Below are positions 44,242-54,277 of a stretch of 59,319 bases of DNA, in pieces (the stretch's first letter is position 1; the number at the start of each line of letters is the position of its first letter). Source of the stretch: Puniceicoccales bacterium (GTDB lineage Bacteria; Verrucomicrobiota; Verrucomicrobiia; Opitutales; UBA953); the NCBI GenBank assembly GCA_031256995.1, contig JAIRPL010000060.1, forward strand, positions 1 through 59,319, in the 5' to 3' direction. The position numbers and the translations under genes are program-made. The notes beneath the pieces are model-generated. The model was given only the letters and a program-made list of their open reading frames with translations, had not been told where the DNA came from and searched no databases.

Positions 44242-45234
44242 TCAACGCCGCCCGGCATTCAGGGTGTCGATGGCGCGCCGGAGGCTGCCGAGGGCGTGGG
44301 TGAATGGCGGGGAAAAATTGCCGGACAGGACGCCGTCGAGGGCGGCGGCGGTCTCCGCGAGGGCGGCGCACACCTCCTCCATTGACGCGCGCGCGGCGGC
44401 GAGGTTTTCCATCGCGTCGCCGGGAAACGCGGCGTCCCCGGTGGCGGCGGCGAGCGAATGGCGGAGCCTCCCAAGGGCGGCATTGGCGCCGGCATGGCGC
44501 GCGCGCGCCCTCTGGACGTCAAGAAGGTGCTCCGCGCGCGCAAGATTCTGCGAGACATCATCGAGCAGGCGGGCGATGGCTCCCGGGCTGGTGATGGCGA
44601 GCCAGTGGTCGAGTGTCGCGTCCCACTCGTGTTCCAGCGCGGCGAAGTCATTGCGGCTGAATTCGGCAAGGGCGTCGGCGTAGGTGGTGAGTTTCTCTCC
44701 GGAGAGGAATCCGGGGAGCACGTTGATCGCGGGTGGAACGTCATCGCCGGACGTGACGCGGGGCGCCGGAACGCCCCCGCCATGCACAAGTTCCACGCCG
44801 TATTCGGCCGCGAGCGGGCTGAGAAGGATGAGTTTTGCGCACAAGCCCGCCGCAATGTGCTCCACGCCGGCCTGACCGGCGGGTTTGCGATGCAACCCAA
44901 GGTGGCGCAGGCGGCCGAGATCGAGCGCAACGCGCACCTCCGCATGGAAACGCCCCTCCGTCTCGTGCGGCGGGCGGAGCCGGATGGATTCGACCTTGCC
45001 GACGGGAACCCCGAATGCCCGGACTTTTGAGCCGGGGAGCAATCCGCTCACATTCTCCTCAAAAAACAGGGAGAAAACACGATGTTCCGAGGCGCGCGAC
45101 AGGCGCGAGATCCCAAAACCGGCCCCGGCGGCCACAAGGAGCAGCGCGAGGGTGCAAAGGGCGCCGACGCGGACGTGGCGGCGGTGGCGGCCCGCGGCAT
45201 CCCTCCCGTTTTTCTGTGTGTCGCCCAGGCTCAT
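44242..45234 (-). CDS. mlaD: MlaD-like MCE-domain lipid-transport protein
   Basis: 330 residues. An N-terminal transmembrane helix (VGALCTLALLLVAAGAGFGI) anchors the protein in the inner membrane. The MCE domain follows: FFEENVSGLLPGSKVRAFGVPVGKVESI. The long helical C-terminal part (about 180-330) is Ala-rich. Such proteins form a hexameric ring that passes phospholipids between membranes. It lies 17 bases downstream of an outer-membrane barrel gene. The matching permease and ATPase genes are 7 kb away, beyond nusA-infB, also leftward. Confidence 0.85.
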   Translation of the reverse strand: MSLGDTQKNGRDAAGRHRRHVRVGALCTLALLLVAAGAGFGISRLSRASEHRVFSLFFEENVSGLLPGSKVRAFGVPVGKVESIRLRPPHETEGRFHAEVRVALDLGRLRHLGLHRKPAGQAGVEHIAAGLCAKLILLSPLAAEYGVELVHGGGVPAPRVTSGDDVPPAINVLPGFLSGEKLTTYADALAEFSRNDFAALEHEWDATLDHWLAITSPGAIARLLDDVSQNLARAEHLLDVQRARARHAGANAALGRLRHSLAAATGDAAFPGDAMENLAAARASMEEVCAALAETAAALDGVLSGNFSPPFTHALGSLRRAIDTLNAGRR

Positions 45235-45251
45235 CGTCCAGCGTCATGGCG

Positions 45252-46445
45252 TCAGAATCGCCAGGCGACGCCACCCATGACGCCCTGGGAGAACTGGCCG
45301 CCGAAAGTGACCTGCAATTGATAGGTCCCGTGAAGGACAAGCCCATTGCGGAATGCCAGCGAGAAGGCGGGGGAAAACTCCACGGCATCGTTGAACAGCT
45401 GCCCGGCATAGACGTGGCAGGGCGCGCCGTAATTGATGAATTCGCTGGTGATCTTGATGTCATTCCCCGACCACTCATCGGCCCATGCCACCGAGCAGGA
45501 GGCTGTCAGCTGGAAAGGGCCGTAGTCGGACCTGTGCTCCAGGGCGGCCCCGAGGCGCGATTGCAGGGATTCCGCCGTGAAGCGGTTTATCTTTGAGCCG
45601 AAATGCTGGGAAGGCTCGCCGCCGCCGGTGGTGGATTCCTTGAACCTGGCCATGCTGACGCTTGTGTAGTCGAGGCGGAGCACGGGTTTGAAGGTAAGCT
45701 CGTTGGTGAGGCGGAGGCGGAGGTTGAGCGCGGCGAAGGCGCCAACCTCGTACCCATCGGGGTTGGCCTTGACGGTGGTTGCGTTGCCGTTCAAGTCCAT
45801 GAAATGGCGGGTTGTGTCAAAATCGGCGAATCCTCCGCTCAGGCCGACGGCGATCCACCAAGGCTGCCCCTCCGGGACAAGCGCCGCGTAGGCGCGGACG
45901 CGGGCGTTGCCGCCCTCGATGGTCCCGCCCCCGGTCCCGCCGTGATTGTGCAGGCGCACGCGGTTGTGATTATGGGAGGCGGAGAACCCGACGAGGTGTT
46001 CGCCATCCACCCAGCGTTGAAGCGCGACACCTCCCCCCCATGTCTCCAGATCGTAGACAGGGCGCGACGGCGCGCGATCGTAGTTCGCGAAATTCCACTG
46101 GGCAAAGCCCGAGACCTCCCACGCGCCCCAATTGCGCGGATGACGCCCGTCACGCGAGCCGTAGTGGCCGGGGGAATCCGGGTCCCCAAGATAGTGGGGC
46201 TGGTCCATCCCGTTGAGGAGCGCCGAGATCTCGCCCGCCGAGTTGAGCGCGGGCATGTTGCCCATCGCGCCATAGGCAAGCGACGAGGAGTCGTTCAGCC
46301 ACCAGTCCGGCAGGGCGCCAAACCCCGAGAACAACCGTTCATATTCGCCCAAGCCATTGTGCGGTCTCGCGCCAAGAGATTGCGCCGTGGCGGCTATCAG
46401 GGTGGCAACGGCGAGGAAACGGACGGCGTTGGAGCGGATTTTCAT
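45252..46445 (-). CDS. Outer-membrane autotransporter-type beta-barrel protein
   Basis: 397 residues from the ATG at 46445, which gives a signal peptide (AVRFLAVATLIAATAQSLGA). From residue about 110 on it alternates polar and hydrophobic residues in typical barrel strands (WEVSGFAQWNFANYD, GGVALQRWVDG, YEVGAFAALNLRLRL) and ends VMGGVAWRF, with the terminal Phe read by the Bam complex. It resembles autotransporter barrels but has almost no passenger. Being just upstream of mlaD it may be the outer-membrane partner of the lipid pathway; that is inference. Confidence 0.75.
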   Translation of the reverse strand: MKIRSNAVRFLAVATLIAATAQSLGARPHNGLGEYERLFSGFGALPDWWLNDSSSLAYGAMGNMPALNSAGEISALLNGMDQPHYLGDPDSPGHYGSRDGRHPRNWGAWEVSGFAQWNFANYDRAPSRPVYDLETWGGGVALQRWVDGEHLVGFSASHNHNRVRLHNHGGTGGGTIEGGNARVRAYAALVPEGQPWWIAVGLSGGFADFDTTRHFMDLNGNATTVKANPDGYEVGAFAALNLRLRLTNELTFKPVLRLDYTSVSMARFKESTTGGGEPSQHFGSKINRFTAESLQSRLGAALEHRSDYGPFQLTASCSVAWADEWSGNDIKITSEFINYGAPCHVYAGQLFNDAVEFSPAFSLAFRNGLVLHGTYQLQVTFGGQFSQGVMGGVAWRF

Positions 46446-46578
46446 GTCAACTTGGCTGGAAATGGAGACGAAAGGCGCGGGGAACGCCCCGCTCGCCTTG
46501 GCGTGGCAGGAAAAGAAATCCACCCCCGAACGCAAAGGAGAAACGGTGGGCGGGCGCGCAAAATCCGTCCGCGACCCT

Positions 46579-46613
46579 TGTCAATGATTCTGTCAATGAC
46601 TCTGACATTGACA
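46579..46613. promoter_or_regulatory. Direct and inverted TGTCAATG repeats before nusA, with a TTGACA box
   Basis: TGTCAATGA occurs at 46579-46587 and again at 46591-46599, with an inverted copy CATTGACA at 46606-46613. The last copy contains a consensus TTGACA (46608-46613), and TTTATG lies 18 bases further, so it may be the -35 of a nusA-infB promoter. The spacing of the copies suggests an operator. Confidence 0.4.
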
Positions 46614-46729
46614 GCGCGCCCGCGTGCGGCGTTTATGAACTTTAACAACAAATCATTTCGCCGGAGAGTGGGTCGGGAGGCCCGCTTTTTTAGTGCCACC
46701 AACCGAAACCACATCACGACACACGCATC

Positions 46730-48034
46730 ATGAGCAACGAAATTCTCTCCGTACTCAACTACATGGAAAAGGAAAAGGGCATCAGCCGTGCCGACATGAT
46801 TGAGACCATCAAGAGCAATATTGAGCATGCCGCCGAGCGGGGTATCAACGCGGGCCAGAAGCTTGAGGTTTCCATTGATTCCAAAACGGGGAAACTCTCT
46901 GCCGTGGTGCTGCTTACGGTCGTCGATTCTGTGTCGGATTCCACGCGCGAGATCCACATCGCCGAGGCCGGACGTCTCTCAAGGACGACGCCAAAGATCG
47001 GGGACATCATGCGCAAGGAATTCAATCCAGCGGAACTTGGCCGCATTGCCGCCCAGGCGACACGCCAGGGCATCATGCAGCGCGTCCGGCAGTTTGAGAA
47101 AGACCGCATTTTTGACGAGTTCAAGGACCAGGTCGGCTCCATTGTCGCGGGGGTCGTGCGCCGGCGTGAGCGCGGGGACGTCATAATAGACCTTGGCAAA
47201 GCCGAGGCCACGCTGCCGGCCCGGGAGCATTCCTCGCGCGACGACTTCGCCACCGGCGACCGCGTCCGCTGCCTGCTTCTGGCCATTGAGGCCAGGTCCG
47301 GCGGCCCCGAGATCATCCTCAGCCGGTCCAACCCGGCTTTCGTGCAAAAAATGCTCGAAAACGAGGTTTCGGAAATCGGGGACGGCACGGTCTTCATCGC
47401 CGCCCTCGCCCGCGAGCCGGGCTTCCGCACGAAGATCGCGGTGGACAGCCGCGACCCCAAGGTGGATCCCGTCGGCGCCTGCGTCGGCCCCAAGGGGACG
47501 CGCGTGCGCACCATTGTCAAGGAACTCAACGAGGAGAAGGTGGATATCGTGCGCTGGCACAATGATCCCGTGCAAATGCTCCACGAGGCCATCAAGCCCG
47601 CCGTCGCCCGGAACGTCCTGCGCGATGACGAAAACAGGCGCCTCACATTCGAGGTTTCCGAGTCCGACCTTGCCATCGCCATCGGGCGCCGCGGCCAGAA
47701 CGCCAAACTCACCTCGCGCCTCATCGGGTGGCGGCTCGATATCCGGAAGGAAGTCCGCCATGCCATGACGCTCGAAAAGAAAAAGGAGCGCGCCGTCTCC
47801 GGATTGAGCAACATCCCCGGCATTGACGGGGTGCTTGCCGAGAAGCTCGTTCCCAAGGGCTTCACAAGTCTTGAGGCGTTTGAGGACGTCACCGCCGAGG
47901 ATCTGGTCGACGTGGGCATTGAGGCCGCCGAGGCCGTTCGTGTCATCGAGGCCGTCACCGAGGCCCGCGGGCGCGTTGCACCCCTTTCCCCCGATGCGGC
48001 GGAGAGGCCTGTGCCCCCCACGCCCGCCGGATGA
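46730..48034 (+). CDS. nusA: Transcription elongation/termination factor NusA
   Basis: 434 residues. The N-terminal RNA-polymerase-binding domain starts [19 protein letters not shown]. An S1 domain ([28 protein letters not shown]) and two KH domains ([19 protein letters not shown] and [20 protein letters not shown]) follow. The end has one helix-hairpin-helix segment ([27 protein letters not shown]). It is the first gene of the nusA-infB unit, and infB follows after 169 bases. The usual rimP gene upstream is absent; an autotransporter gene diverges instead. Confidence 0.95.
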   Translation: MSNEILSVLNYMEKEKGISRADMIETIKSNIEHAAERGINAGQKLEVSIDSKTGKLSAVVLLTVVDSVSDSTREIHIAEAGRLSRTTPKIGDIMRKEFNPAELGRIAAQATRQGIMQRVRQFEKDRIFDEFKDQVGSIVAGVVRRRERGDVIIDLGKAEATLPAREHSSRDDFATGDRVRCLLLAIEARSGGPEIILSRSNPAFVQKMLENEVSEIGDGTVFIAALAREPGFRTKIAVDSRDPKVDPVGACVGPKGTRVRTIVKELNEEKVDIVRWHNDPVQMLHEAIKPAVARNVLRDDENRRLTFEVSESDLAIAIGRRGQNAKLTSRLIGWRLDIRKEVRHAMTLEKKKERAVSGLSNIPGIDGVLAEKLVPKGFTSLEAFEDVTAEDLVDVGIEAAEAVRVIEAVTEARGRVAPLSPDAAERPVPPTPAG

Positions 48035-48203
48035 TGCCCGCTCGCACCGTTTTGATCCACGTCCGCCATTCCCGGAAAAAATTTGCCCTCACGATCGCAC
48101 GTCCGCCCGAATCCCACGATCCTCGCCGTTGCCGTCCAAGACAATCCACGCATCATTCATCCCAAAACAAACAAGGAACAAGGAATCCCACTTTCTCCAC
48201 CGC

Positions 48204-51200
48204 ATGAGCAAACGCGCCAACGAAATCGCCAAGGAACTCGGTATTTCCAACAATGAGGCGGTCGCCTTGATCAACGAGCGTTACCCGGAACTCGGTGTGA
48301 AAACACACTCCAACACGGTTCCGACACCCTACTTGGACGGCATCATGGCCCACGCCAGGGAACGCTTGGCGGAGATCCAGAACGGCACTGGCGAGCCTCT
48401 CATCCCCGAGGCGCCCAAGGCACCCAAGGCGCGCCGCGTCAATGAGATCGCCAAGGAGCTGGGCCTCGCCTCCGCTGTCGCCGTGCCCGCCATTCAGGAG
48501 AAATTCCCCCAACTGGGCGTCAAATCGCACTCCAATTCCATCCCGGGCGACAACGTTGCGGAGGTCGTGGCCTACCTTGCCCAAAAATTCAAGGCCGCCC
48601 AGGCCGCGCCGCCGGCGAAGGCGCCCCCCGCCCCCCAGGTACCTGCCAAACCGGTGGCGCCCGCGCCTCCGGCACCGGCAAAATCCACGCCCGTGCCGCC
48701 AGCCTCCCCCGCGCCCGCGCAGGCAGCGGACGCGGGCGTGGCTTCCGCGCCCAAGCCGCCGCCGTCCGCCGCCAATGTCGCAAAACCCGCCCCCGGCGTG
48801 CCGCCCCCGCTTCGCCAGATTCCCCGCCCCCCGGCGCACTCCGCCGGTTCCCCGCCGCCCCTTTCCGCCTCGAAACTTCCTCCCCCGGCCCCCGTCCTGC
48901 CGCGCCCGCCGCATTCCGCGGGCGCCCCGGCGGGCGCTTTGCCGCCCGCCGCCCAGCCCGCCGCCGCACCGGGAAACCCGCCGCCGCCCGCCCCGCCCGC
49001 CGCACAGGTTGCGCCGCGCCCGCCGGTGGCTTTGCCGTCCGCGCGCTTCGCCGGTTCCCCGCCGCCCCTTTCCGCCGCGAAACTTCCCCCACCGGTCCCC
49101 GCTCTGCCACGCACGCCCCCCCCCGCGGCTGGCCGTCCGGCCGAGCCGGTCCCGCCGCCCCCCGTGGTGCGTACAGGGATTTCCCCCGCGTCCGCGCCCG
49201 GTGTGCCCGCGCCCGTCGGGCAAGTCAGGGTTCCGCCCCCCGCCGTGAAGACGCCCCCGCCCCTGCCTCCGCGCGTCCGTCCGTCCGCGCCTCCGCCGCT
49301 CCCCGGCCAGCGCGGACCGTTCCCGCCCCCCCCGATTCCGGGTGGAACCGCTGCCGCCGGCCCCCGTCCGCCGGCGGTGCCGCAGCCAGCCGAGACCCTG
49401 ACGCCGCTCGTTGTCCGCCCGCCCATTGTCGTGCGCGACTTTGCGATCGCCCTTAATCTGCGCCCGTTCCGCCTTATCTCCGAGCTGATGGAGATGGGGA
49501 TCTTTGCCTCGATCAGCCAATCCATCGACGAAGCCGTCGCCGTGCGCATCGCCAAAAAGTATGGTGTCGCCCTTGAGGTGAAACACCGTGGCGAGGCCGC
49601 GCAACCGCCCAAGCCTGCCCAGGTGAAGGTGGACCATGACGATCCGGCCCTTTGCAAGCCGCGTCCCCCCGTCGTCTGCGTCCTGGGCCACGTTGACCAC
49701 GGCAAGACCACCTTGCTCGACTTTTACCGCAAGACCAGCGTCGTCTCCGGCGAGGCGGGTGGGATCACCCAGCACGTTGGCGCCTACACCGTGGTCCACG
49801 ACGGCAAGCGCATCACTTTTCTGGACACGCCGGGCCACGCCGCGTTCTCCAAAATGCGCGAACGCGGTGCCGAGATCACGGACATCGCGATCCTCGTTGT
49901 CGCGGCCGACGACGGTTTCATGCCGCAGACCGACGAGGCCCTGAAATTCGCGCAAAAAAACAACGTCCAGATCGTCGTCGCCATCAACAAGATGGACGCC
50001 AAGGGCGCCAGTGTGGACCGCGTCAAGCAGCAGATGCAGCAGCGCGGCATCGCCTCCGAGGACTGGGGCGGCACCATCCTCACCAGCCCCGTCTCCGCCC
50101 TCAAGGGCGACGGGATGGACGGGCTTCTCGAAAGCATCCTCCTTCAGGCCGAGGTGATGGACCTCAAGGCCAATCCCTCGCGCCCCGCCGAGGGCACCAT
50201 CATCGAGGCGCAAATGGAGACCGGGCGCGGTCCGACCGCCACCGTCATTGTCCAAAAAGGCACCCTGCGCCCCGGCGACGCCATTGTCTGCGGGCGCCAT
50301 TACTGCAAGGTGCGCGCCCTTTTTGACGACCGTGGCAAGGCGCTCAAGGAGGCGCCTCCCGGCAATCCGGCCCTGATGCTCGGCTGGAGCGGCGTCCCCG
50401 TCCCCGGAGCCGTCTTTCAGGCCTGCAAGAACGAGAAGGAGGCCCGCGCCCTCGCCGAGGAGAACGAACAAAACCTTCGCAAGGCGCTCGAGGAGGAGGC
50501 GGACAGCGTCCGTGCCGAGAAAAGCCGCCAGCTTGGGCGCATGGACGACATGGCGCGTCTCATGGCGGCAATCGCGCAGACCAAGGACAAAGTTTTCAAG
50601 GTGCTCTGCAAATCCGATGTCAACGGAACCCTGGAGGCGCTTGTCAGCTGCCTTGAGGGGATCAACCAGACCACCGACAAGGTGAAGCTCGAAATCGTCG
50701 CCTCCGGCGTCGGCCCCATCACGCCCAATGACGTCAACGTCGCCCACGCGGCCGGGGCCACCATTGTCGCCTTCGACGTCAAGCATGAGAACGGGGTTCC
50801 CGCCCTCCTTAAACGCAACGGTGTGCGCGTCATCACGCACGACATCATCTACATGTTGCTGGACCTTGTGCGCGAGGCCATGGCGGCCTTGCTCGACCCC
50901 GTCTATCGCGAGAACCGCGTCGGCATGGCCGAGATCCGCGTCATCTTCCCCCACGGCAAAAGTGGTCATGCCGCCGGGTGCATGGTCTCCGATGGCCGCA
51001 TCCAGCGCGACTTCAAGGCCCGCCTCCACCGTGGGCGCCAGATCATTCACAGCTCCACCATCGACACTCTCAAGCGCTTCAAGGACGACGTCACCGAGGT
51101 CAAGTCCGGCTATGAGTGCGGCATCCGGCTTGACGGCTGTGATGACTACAAGGAGGGCGACATGATTGAATGCTATGAAATTCTCGAGGAGCGCCCGTCC

Positions 51201-51206
51201 CTCTGA
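48204..51206 (+). CDS. infB: Translation initiation factor IF-2
   Basis: 1,000 residues from the ATG at 48204 ([20 protein letters not shown]). Two IF2_N-like segments are repeated ([15 protein letters not shown] and [15 protein letters not shown]), each followed by a LGVK[TS]HSN stretch. About 280 residues of Pro/Ala-rich linker come next (roughly bases 48600-49400), then a third IF2_N-like piece, and the GTPase: [13 protein letters not shown] (G1), [10 protein letters not shown] (G3), AINKMD (G4), SALKGDG (G5). The C-terminal domains with EVKSGYECG are complete. The linker's composition creates long open frames in all readings. Confidence 0.97.
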   Translation: MSKRANEIAKELGISNNEAVALINERYPELGVKTHSNTVPTPYLDGIMAHARERLAEIQNGTGEPLIPEAPKAPKARRVNEIAKELGLASAVAVPAIQEKFPQLGVKSHSNSIPGDNVAEVVAYLAQKFKAAQAAPPAKAPPAPQVPAKPVAPAPPAPAKSTPVPPASPAPAQAADAGVASAPKPPPSAANVAKPAPGVPPPLRQIPRPPAHSAGSPPPLSASKLPPPAPVLPRPPHSAGAPAGALPPAAQPAAAPGNPPPPAPPAAQVAPRPPVALPSARFAGSPPPLSAAKLPPPVPALPRTPPPAAGRPAEPVPPPPVVRTGISPASAPGVPAPVGQVRVPPPAVKTPPPLPPRVRPSAPPPLPGQRGPFPPPPIPGGTAAAGPRPPAVPQPAETLTPLVVRPPIVVRDFAIALNLRPFRLISELMEMGIFASISQSIDEAVAVRIAKKYGVALEVKHRGEAAQPPKPAQVKVDHDDPALCKPRPPVVCVLGHVDHGKTTLLDFYRKTSVVSGEAGGITQHVGAYTVVHDGKRITFLDTPGHAAFSKMRERGAEITDIAILVVAADDGFMPQTDEALKFAQKNNVQIVVAINKMDAKGASVDRVKQQMQQRGIASEDWGGTILTSPVSALKGDGMDGLLESILLQAEVMDLKANPSRPAEGTIIEAQMETGRGPTATVIVQKGTLRPGDAIVCGRHYCKVRALFDDRGKALKEAPPGNPALMLGWSGVPVPGAVFQACKNEKEARALAEENEQNLRKALEEEADSVRAEKSRQLGRMDDMARLMAAIAQTKDKVFKVLCKSDVNGTLEALVSCLEGINQTTDKVKLEIVASGVGPITPNDVNVAHAAGATIVAFDVKHENGVPALLKRNGVRVITHDIIYMLLDLVREAMAALLDPVYRENRVGMAEIRVIFPHGKSGHAAGCMVSDGRIQRDFKARLHRGRQIIHSSTIDTLKRFKDDVTEVKSGYECGIRLDGCDDYKEGDMIECYEILEERPSL

Positions 51207-51362
51207 GTGTCGCCCATGGGGACTTTTTGGGGATTATCATGGCATTGTGATGGGATAGCGGCGTTTGCGCGCACCGGGAATGCCGCTGGCAGCGCCCTTG
51301 GATAGGGAGGGCGTCGGTGGCAAGGGGCGCAAGGCGCGCCCGGGTGTGGCACTTGGGGCGCC

Positions 51363-52166
51363 CTACGGGGTGCCGCGTGTCAGAAAACGGCGGAGACGCG
51401 GATTTGGGGAATGATCGCGCAACTCCGCCGGGGGGCCGATGCCGCCAACGGTGCGCGTGGCGGTGTCCAAGAACAACGCGCGGTCGGCGATTGCGAAAAT
51501 GCTGGAAAGCTCGTGGGTGACGAGGACGAGGGTGGTGCCAAGGCTGTCGCGGATTTGCAGCAAGAGATCGTCCAGCAGGCGCGAGGTGAGGGGGTCAAGG
51601 CCGGCGCCCGGCTCGTCAAGGAAGAGCGTGTGCGGGTCAAGGGCCAGGGCGCGGGCGAGGCTGGCGCGCTTGACCATCCCGCCGCTGATCTGGGCGGGCA
51701 TGTAATCCTCGAATCCGGCCAATCCTGTGATGGCAAGCTTGTAGCGGGCGATGTCGGTGATCTCGCGCGGGGAGAGTCGGGTATGCTCGCGCAGGGGCAG
51801 GGAGACGTTCTCGAGAAGGGTGAGCGACGTCCACAGCGCGCCGTTTTGCCAAGTGACGCCAAAGTGGCGCAGCAGGGCGTTGCGCATGGTTTCGGTGGCC
51901 TTGGTGAAGTCGTGGCCGTTGAAAAAAATGGATCCTGAGGCGGGTGTCTCAAGGCCGACGAGGTGGCGCAAAAGGGTGCTCTTCCCGCAACCGCTCCCGC
52001 CCATGATGACGAAAATCTCCCCTGGGTTCACGTGGAAATCGAGGTCCCCCATGATGACACGTCCGTCGTAGGACATGGTCAGGCCACGCACGGCCACGCG
52101 CGGCGGGACGCTTGGGACGCCGTTCGCAAAATTCGCGGCACCTGTCTCTGGGGCATTGTTACGCAT
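51363..52166 (-). CDS. mlaF: ABC transporter ATPase of an Mla-type lipid transporter
   Basis: 267 residues with all ABC motifs: IMGGSGCGKSTLLRH (Walker A), the Q-loop in VTWQNGALWTSL, ISGGMVKRASLARALALDP (signature) with LFLDEPGAGLDP (Walker B, D-loop), and LVTHEL (H-loop). The ISGGM-x-KR form is typical of MlaF/Ttg2A. It lies 52 bases after the permease gene and is the last gene of that group. It would power retrograde or anterograde phospholipid movement together with MlaE and the MlaD encoded at 44242-45234. Confidence 0.9.
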   Translation of the reverse strand: MRNNAPETGAANFANGVPSVPPRVAVRGLTMSYDGRVIMGDLDFHVNPGEIFVIMGGSGCGKSTLLRHLVGLETPASGSIFFNGHDFTKATETMRNALLRHFGVTWQNGALWTSLTLLENVSLPLREHTRLSPREITDIARYKLAITGLAGFEDYMPAQISGGMVKRASLARALALDPHTLFLDEPGAGLDPLTSRLLDDLLLQIRDSLGTTLVLVTHELSSIFAIADRALFLDTATRTVGGIGPPAELRDHSPNPRLRRFLTRGTP

Positions 52167-52218
52167 TGAAAAATCGGATTGCCGCCACGGGCGTTTTGTC
52201 GGGAGGGGGAAGGGGCGG

Positions 52219-53469
52219 TCAGAAAAAGTCTATGATGTTGAAAAGCACGGCAAAAATGGCGTCGGCGACGATGACGAGGGTGATGCCGAGGACGGCGGCC
52301 GAGGTGGCGGCGTCGCCGACGGCCTCGGAGCTTTTCCCGCAGGCCATTCCCCGATGGCAGCCGATCCAGCCGATGAGCATGGCGAAGGCGACGGACTTGA
52401 TGAGGCCGGATGTGAAATTGGGGAGCGTCATCGTGAGGGCCATCATGTTGTAGCTCTGCCCAAGGGAGACCCCCATTGGGGTTGTGACGAACAGGCCGCC
52501 GATGATGCCAAAGAAGTTGGCGTAAAGCGTCAGGAAGGGGATTGTCACGACGAGGGCGAGAATCCGCGGAAGCACGAGGTATTCGACCGGCGGCACGCCC
52601 ATTGAGCGGTAGGCCGCCATCTCCTCGGAGACTTTCATGCTCCCCAGTTGCGCGGCATAGGCCGTGGCGGTTCTCCCGCAAAGCACCATGGCGACCATCA
52701 AGACCCCCATCTCGCGCATCATGGAAATCGCGACACCGCCGGGCACGTAAATCATGGCGCCGACCTGCCGCATCTGCAGGGCGCCGACATAGGCGAGGAT
52801 CAACCCGGTGAGGAATGAGACGAGACCGATTATCGGGAAGGCGTCCACGCCGCAGGCCTGCACAAAAAACCAGAATTCTGGAAAACGGCAGCGGGCGCGC
52901 CCGCGCGCAAGGTTCGCAAGGGCGGTCATTGTCTCGCCGACAAAGGCGAGGGCGTCGCCCCAGGGACGGACCATGCGCGCCGCCGCCGTTCCAATGCGGC
53001 AGAAGAGGCCCTCCGCAAGATGGCGCGCCGTCGCGGCGCGGACGCCGGGGACGGCGCTGGAGCCGGGGAGGGCCTCGCCGGCGGCCGCCTCCGGGGTGCC
53101 CGCGCCCTGGCGGGCCGTGGCAAGCGAGAGCATCCGTTCGATTGTGTCCGGCAGCGTCCCGGGGGCGAACGCGAGCCTCGTGCCGCCGCGTCGGGCGCCC
53201 TCGTTGAGCGCGTGCAGGTAGGCGGGGAGGCTGGAGTCATAACGGCCGAGCGCCGCGCAGTCGAAGGCTATGGTGACGACCTCCGCAGGGGCGGGTTCCG
53301 CGGCGGTCGCCAAGGCGGGCCGGGCGCTGGCGATCTCATGCAACAAGGCGTCGGGCGCGGGAAACCCATTTTTCAGGCTCCACTCGCCGGAGAGGGTGAC
53401 GCGTGCCTGCGCGCAATCAAAGGCCGCAAGCGCCGCGACGGGTTTGGAGCTTTGGTTTTTTTGAGGCAC
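52219..53469 (-). CDS. mlaE: MlaE-type permease with N-terminal STAS-like domain
   Basis: 416 residues, GTG start at 53469. The first about 110 residues look like a STAS-type domain (RVTLSGEWSL, VVTIAFDCAALGRYDSSLPAYL), a job done by the separate MlaB protein in E. coli. The C-terminal about 250 residues are the permease: membrane helices around FPIIGLVSFLTGLILAYVGA and ILALVVTIPFLTLYANFFG, with the conserved EMGVLMVAMVLCGRTATAYAAQLGSMKVSEE loop (quoted in pieces: EMGVLMVAMV, AAQLGSMKVSEE). It lies between a lipoprotein gene and mlaF, all leftward. Confidence 0.9.
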   Translation of the reverse strand: MPQKNQSSKPVAALAAFDCAQARVTLSGEWSLKNGFPAPDALLHEIASARPALATAAEPAPAEVVTIAFDCAALGRYDSSLPAYLHALNEGARRGGTRLAFAPGTLPDTIERMLSLATARQGAGTPEAAAGEALPGSSAVPGVRAATARHLAEGLFCRIGTAAARMVRPWGDALAFVGETMTALANLARGRARCRFPEFWFFVQACGVDAFPIIGLVSFLTGLILAYVGALQMRQVGAMIYVPGGVAISMMREMGVLMVAMVLCGRTATAYAAQLGSMKVSEEMAAYRSMGVPPVEYLVLPRILALVVTIPFLTLYANFFGIIGGLFVTTPMGVSLGQSYNMMALTMTLPNFTSGLIKSVAFAMLIGWIGCHRGMACGKSSEAVGDAATSAAVLGITLVIVADAIFAVLFNIIDFF

Positions 53470-53514
53470 TGGGCTGCGGAGGCTGCGTGGCTGCCATGCC
53501 GGACTGGGCGGCTT

Positions 53515-54201
53515 TCAAAGGGGCGGCAGGAGATCGGCGACGACGTCTGCCGCGTATTTTGCCGCCGACTCGGGCTGGAGTGTCTCGGCGGTGCCGCCAT
53601 GCTTGCGTTCATTGCGCCCGCCGTGGGTGCTGTAGGATTCCTGGTCTTTCTGCAGGGTGATGTTGAATGTCGTGTAGCCGTCGCTCGGGGCGAGGCCGTG
53701 GCTGGATGGCATGGTGCCGGAATGGGACGGCCGTGTCACAGAGTCGATGCGTCCGTAGGCGGTGATGGTGCCGGGCGAGGCGGCAAAATTCTCGGGCGCG
53801 GCGAATGTGACGGAGACCAGCTTGCCGTCGAGCACGGCACGGCGTTTGCGTCTCTCGCGTGGGCTGGCCTTCAAGCCCTGGGCATCAAGAAAAATCTCGG
53901 AAAGGGCGGGGTCGGCAATGACGACCACATAGCCCTTGGCCCGGATTCCCTCGGCAAATCCCCTTCCGGCGGCAAGTGTCAGTTCGTTGGATTGCCCAGG
54001 CGTGAGCGGTTTGTTGGCGCTGGTGAAAGCCACCGGGGCAAGCACGACCCGCGTGTATGTTTTGGGAAGCTCGGCGAGGAAGAGGTCGTTGTGGTCGCCG
54101 CCCACGCATCCCGCAGCCAGAATGGCAAGTGCTGCCGGCGCGGCACGCAGGACTTTGAAAAATGCCGGGAACGAAGGGCGGGACTTCTTGGTCAGGGACA
54201 T
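53515..54201 (-). CDS. Uncharacterised lipoprotein (possible Mla accessory)
   Basis: 228 residues from the ATG at 54201, chosen because it yields a lipoprotein signal peptide ending in the lipobox LAAGC. The mature part has a segment TRVVLAPVAF and later KGYVVVIADPAL, a mixed alpha/beta protein without catalytic motifs that I recognise. It ends with a short helical tail. Its gene lies 45 bases upstream of mlaE, so it may be an auxiliary lipoprotein of the lipid transporter. I cannot name the family; similarity to DUF3313-type lipoproteins is only a suspicion. Confidence 0.6.
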   Translation of the reverse strand: MSLTKKSRPSFPAFFKVLRAAPAALAILAAGCVGGDHNDLFLAELPKTYTRVVLAPVAFTSANKPLTPGQSNELTLAAGRGFAEGIRAKGYVVVIADPALSEIFLDAQGLKASPRERRKRRAVLDGKLVSVTFAAPENFAASPGTITAYGRIDSVTRPSHSGTMPSSHGLAPSDGYTTFNITLQKDQESYSTHGGRNERKHGGTAETLQPESAAKYAADVVADLLPPL

Positions 54202-54277
54202 GGCGCGAGTCTTGGCGGCGGGGCCGCCGGCGCAAGATGTTTGTGGCAAAGCCGGCGCCTGGCGCGGTGTTGTGACG

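Noticed and set aside
48153-51050. Leftward open frame of 965 codons over infB.
   Set aside because: Antisense of infB, Gly/Arg-rich where the IF-2 linker is Pro/Ala-rich; no domain pattern.
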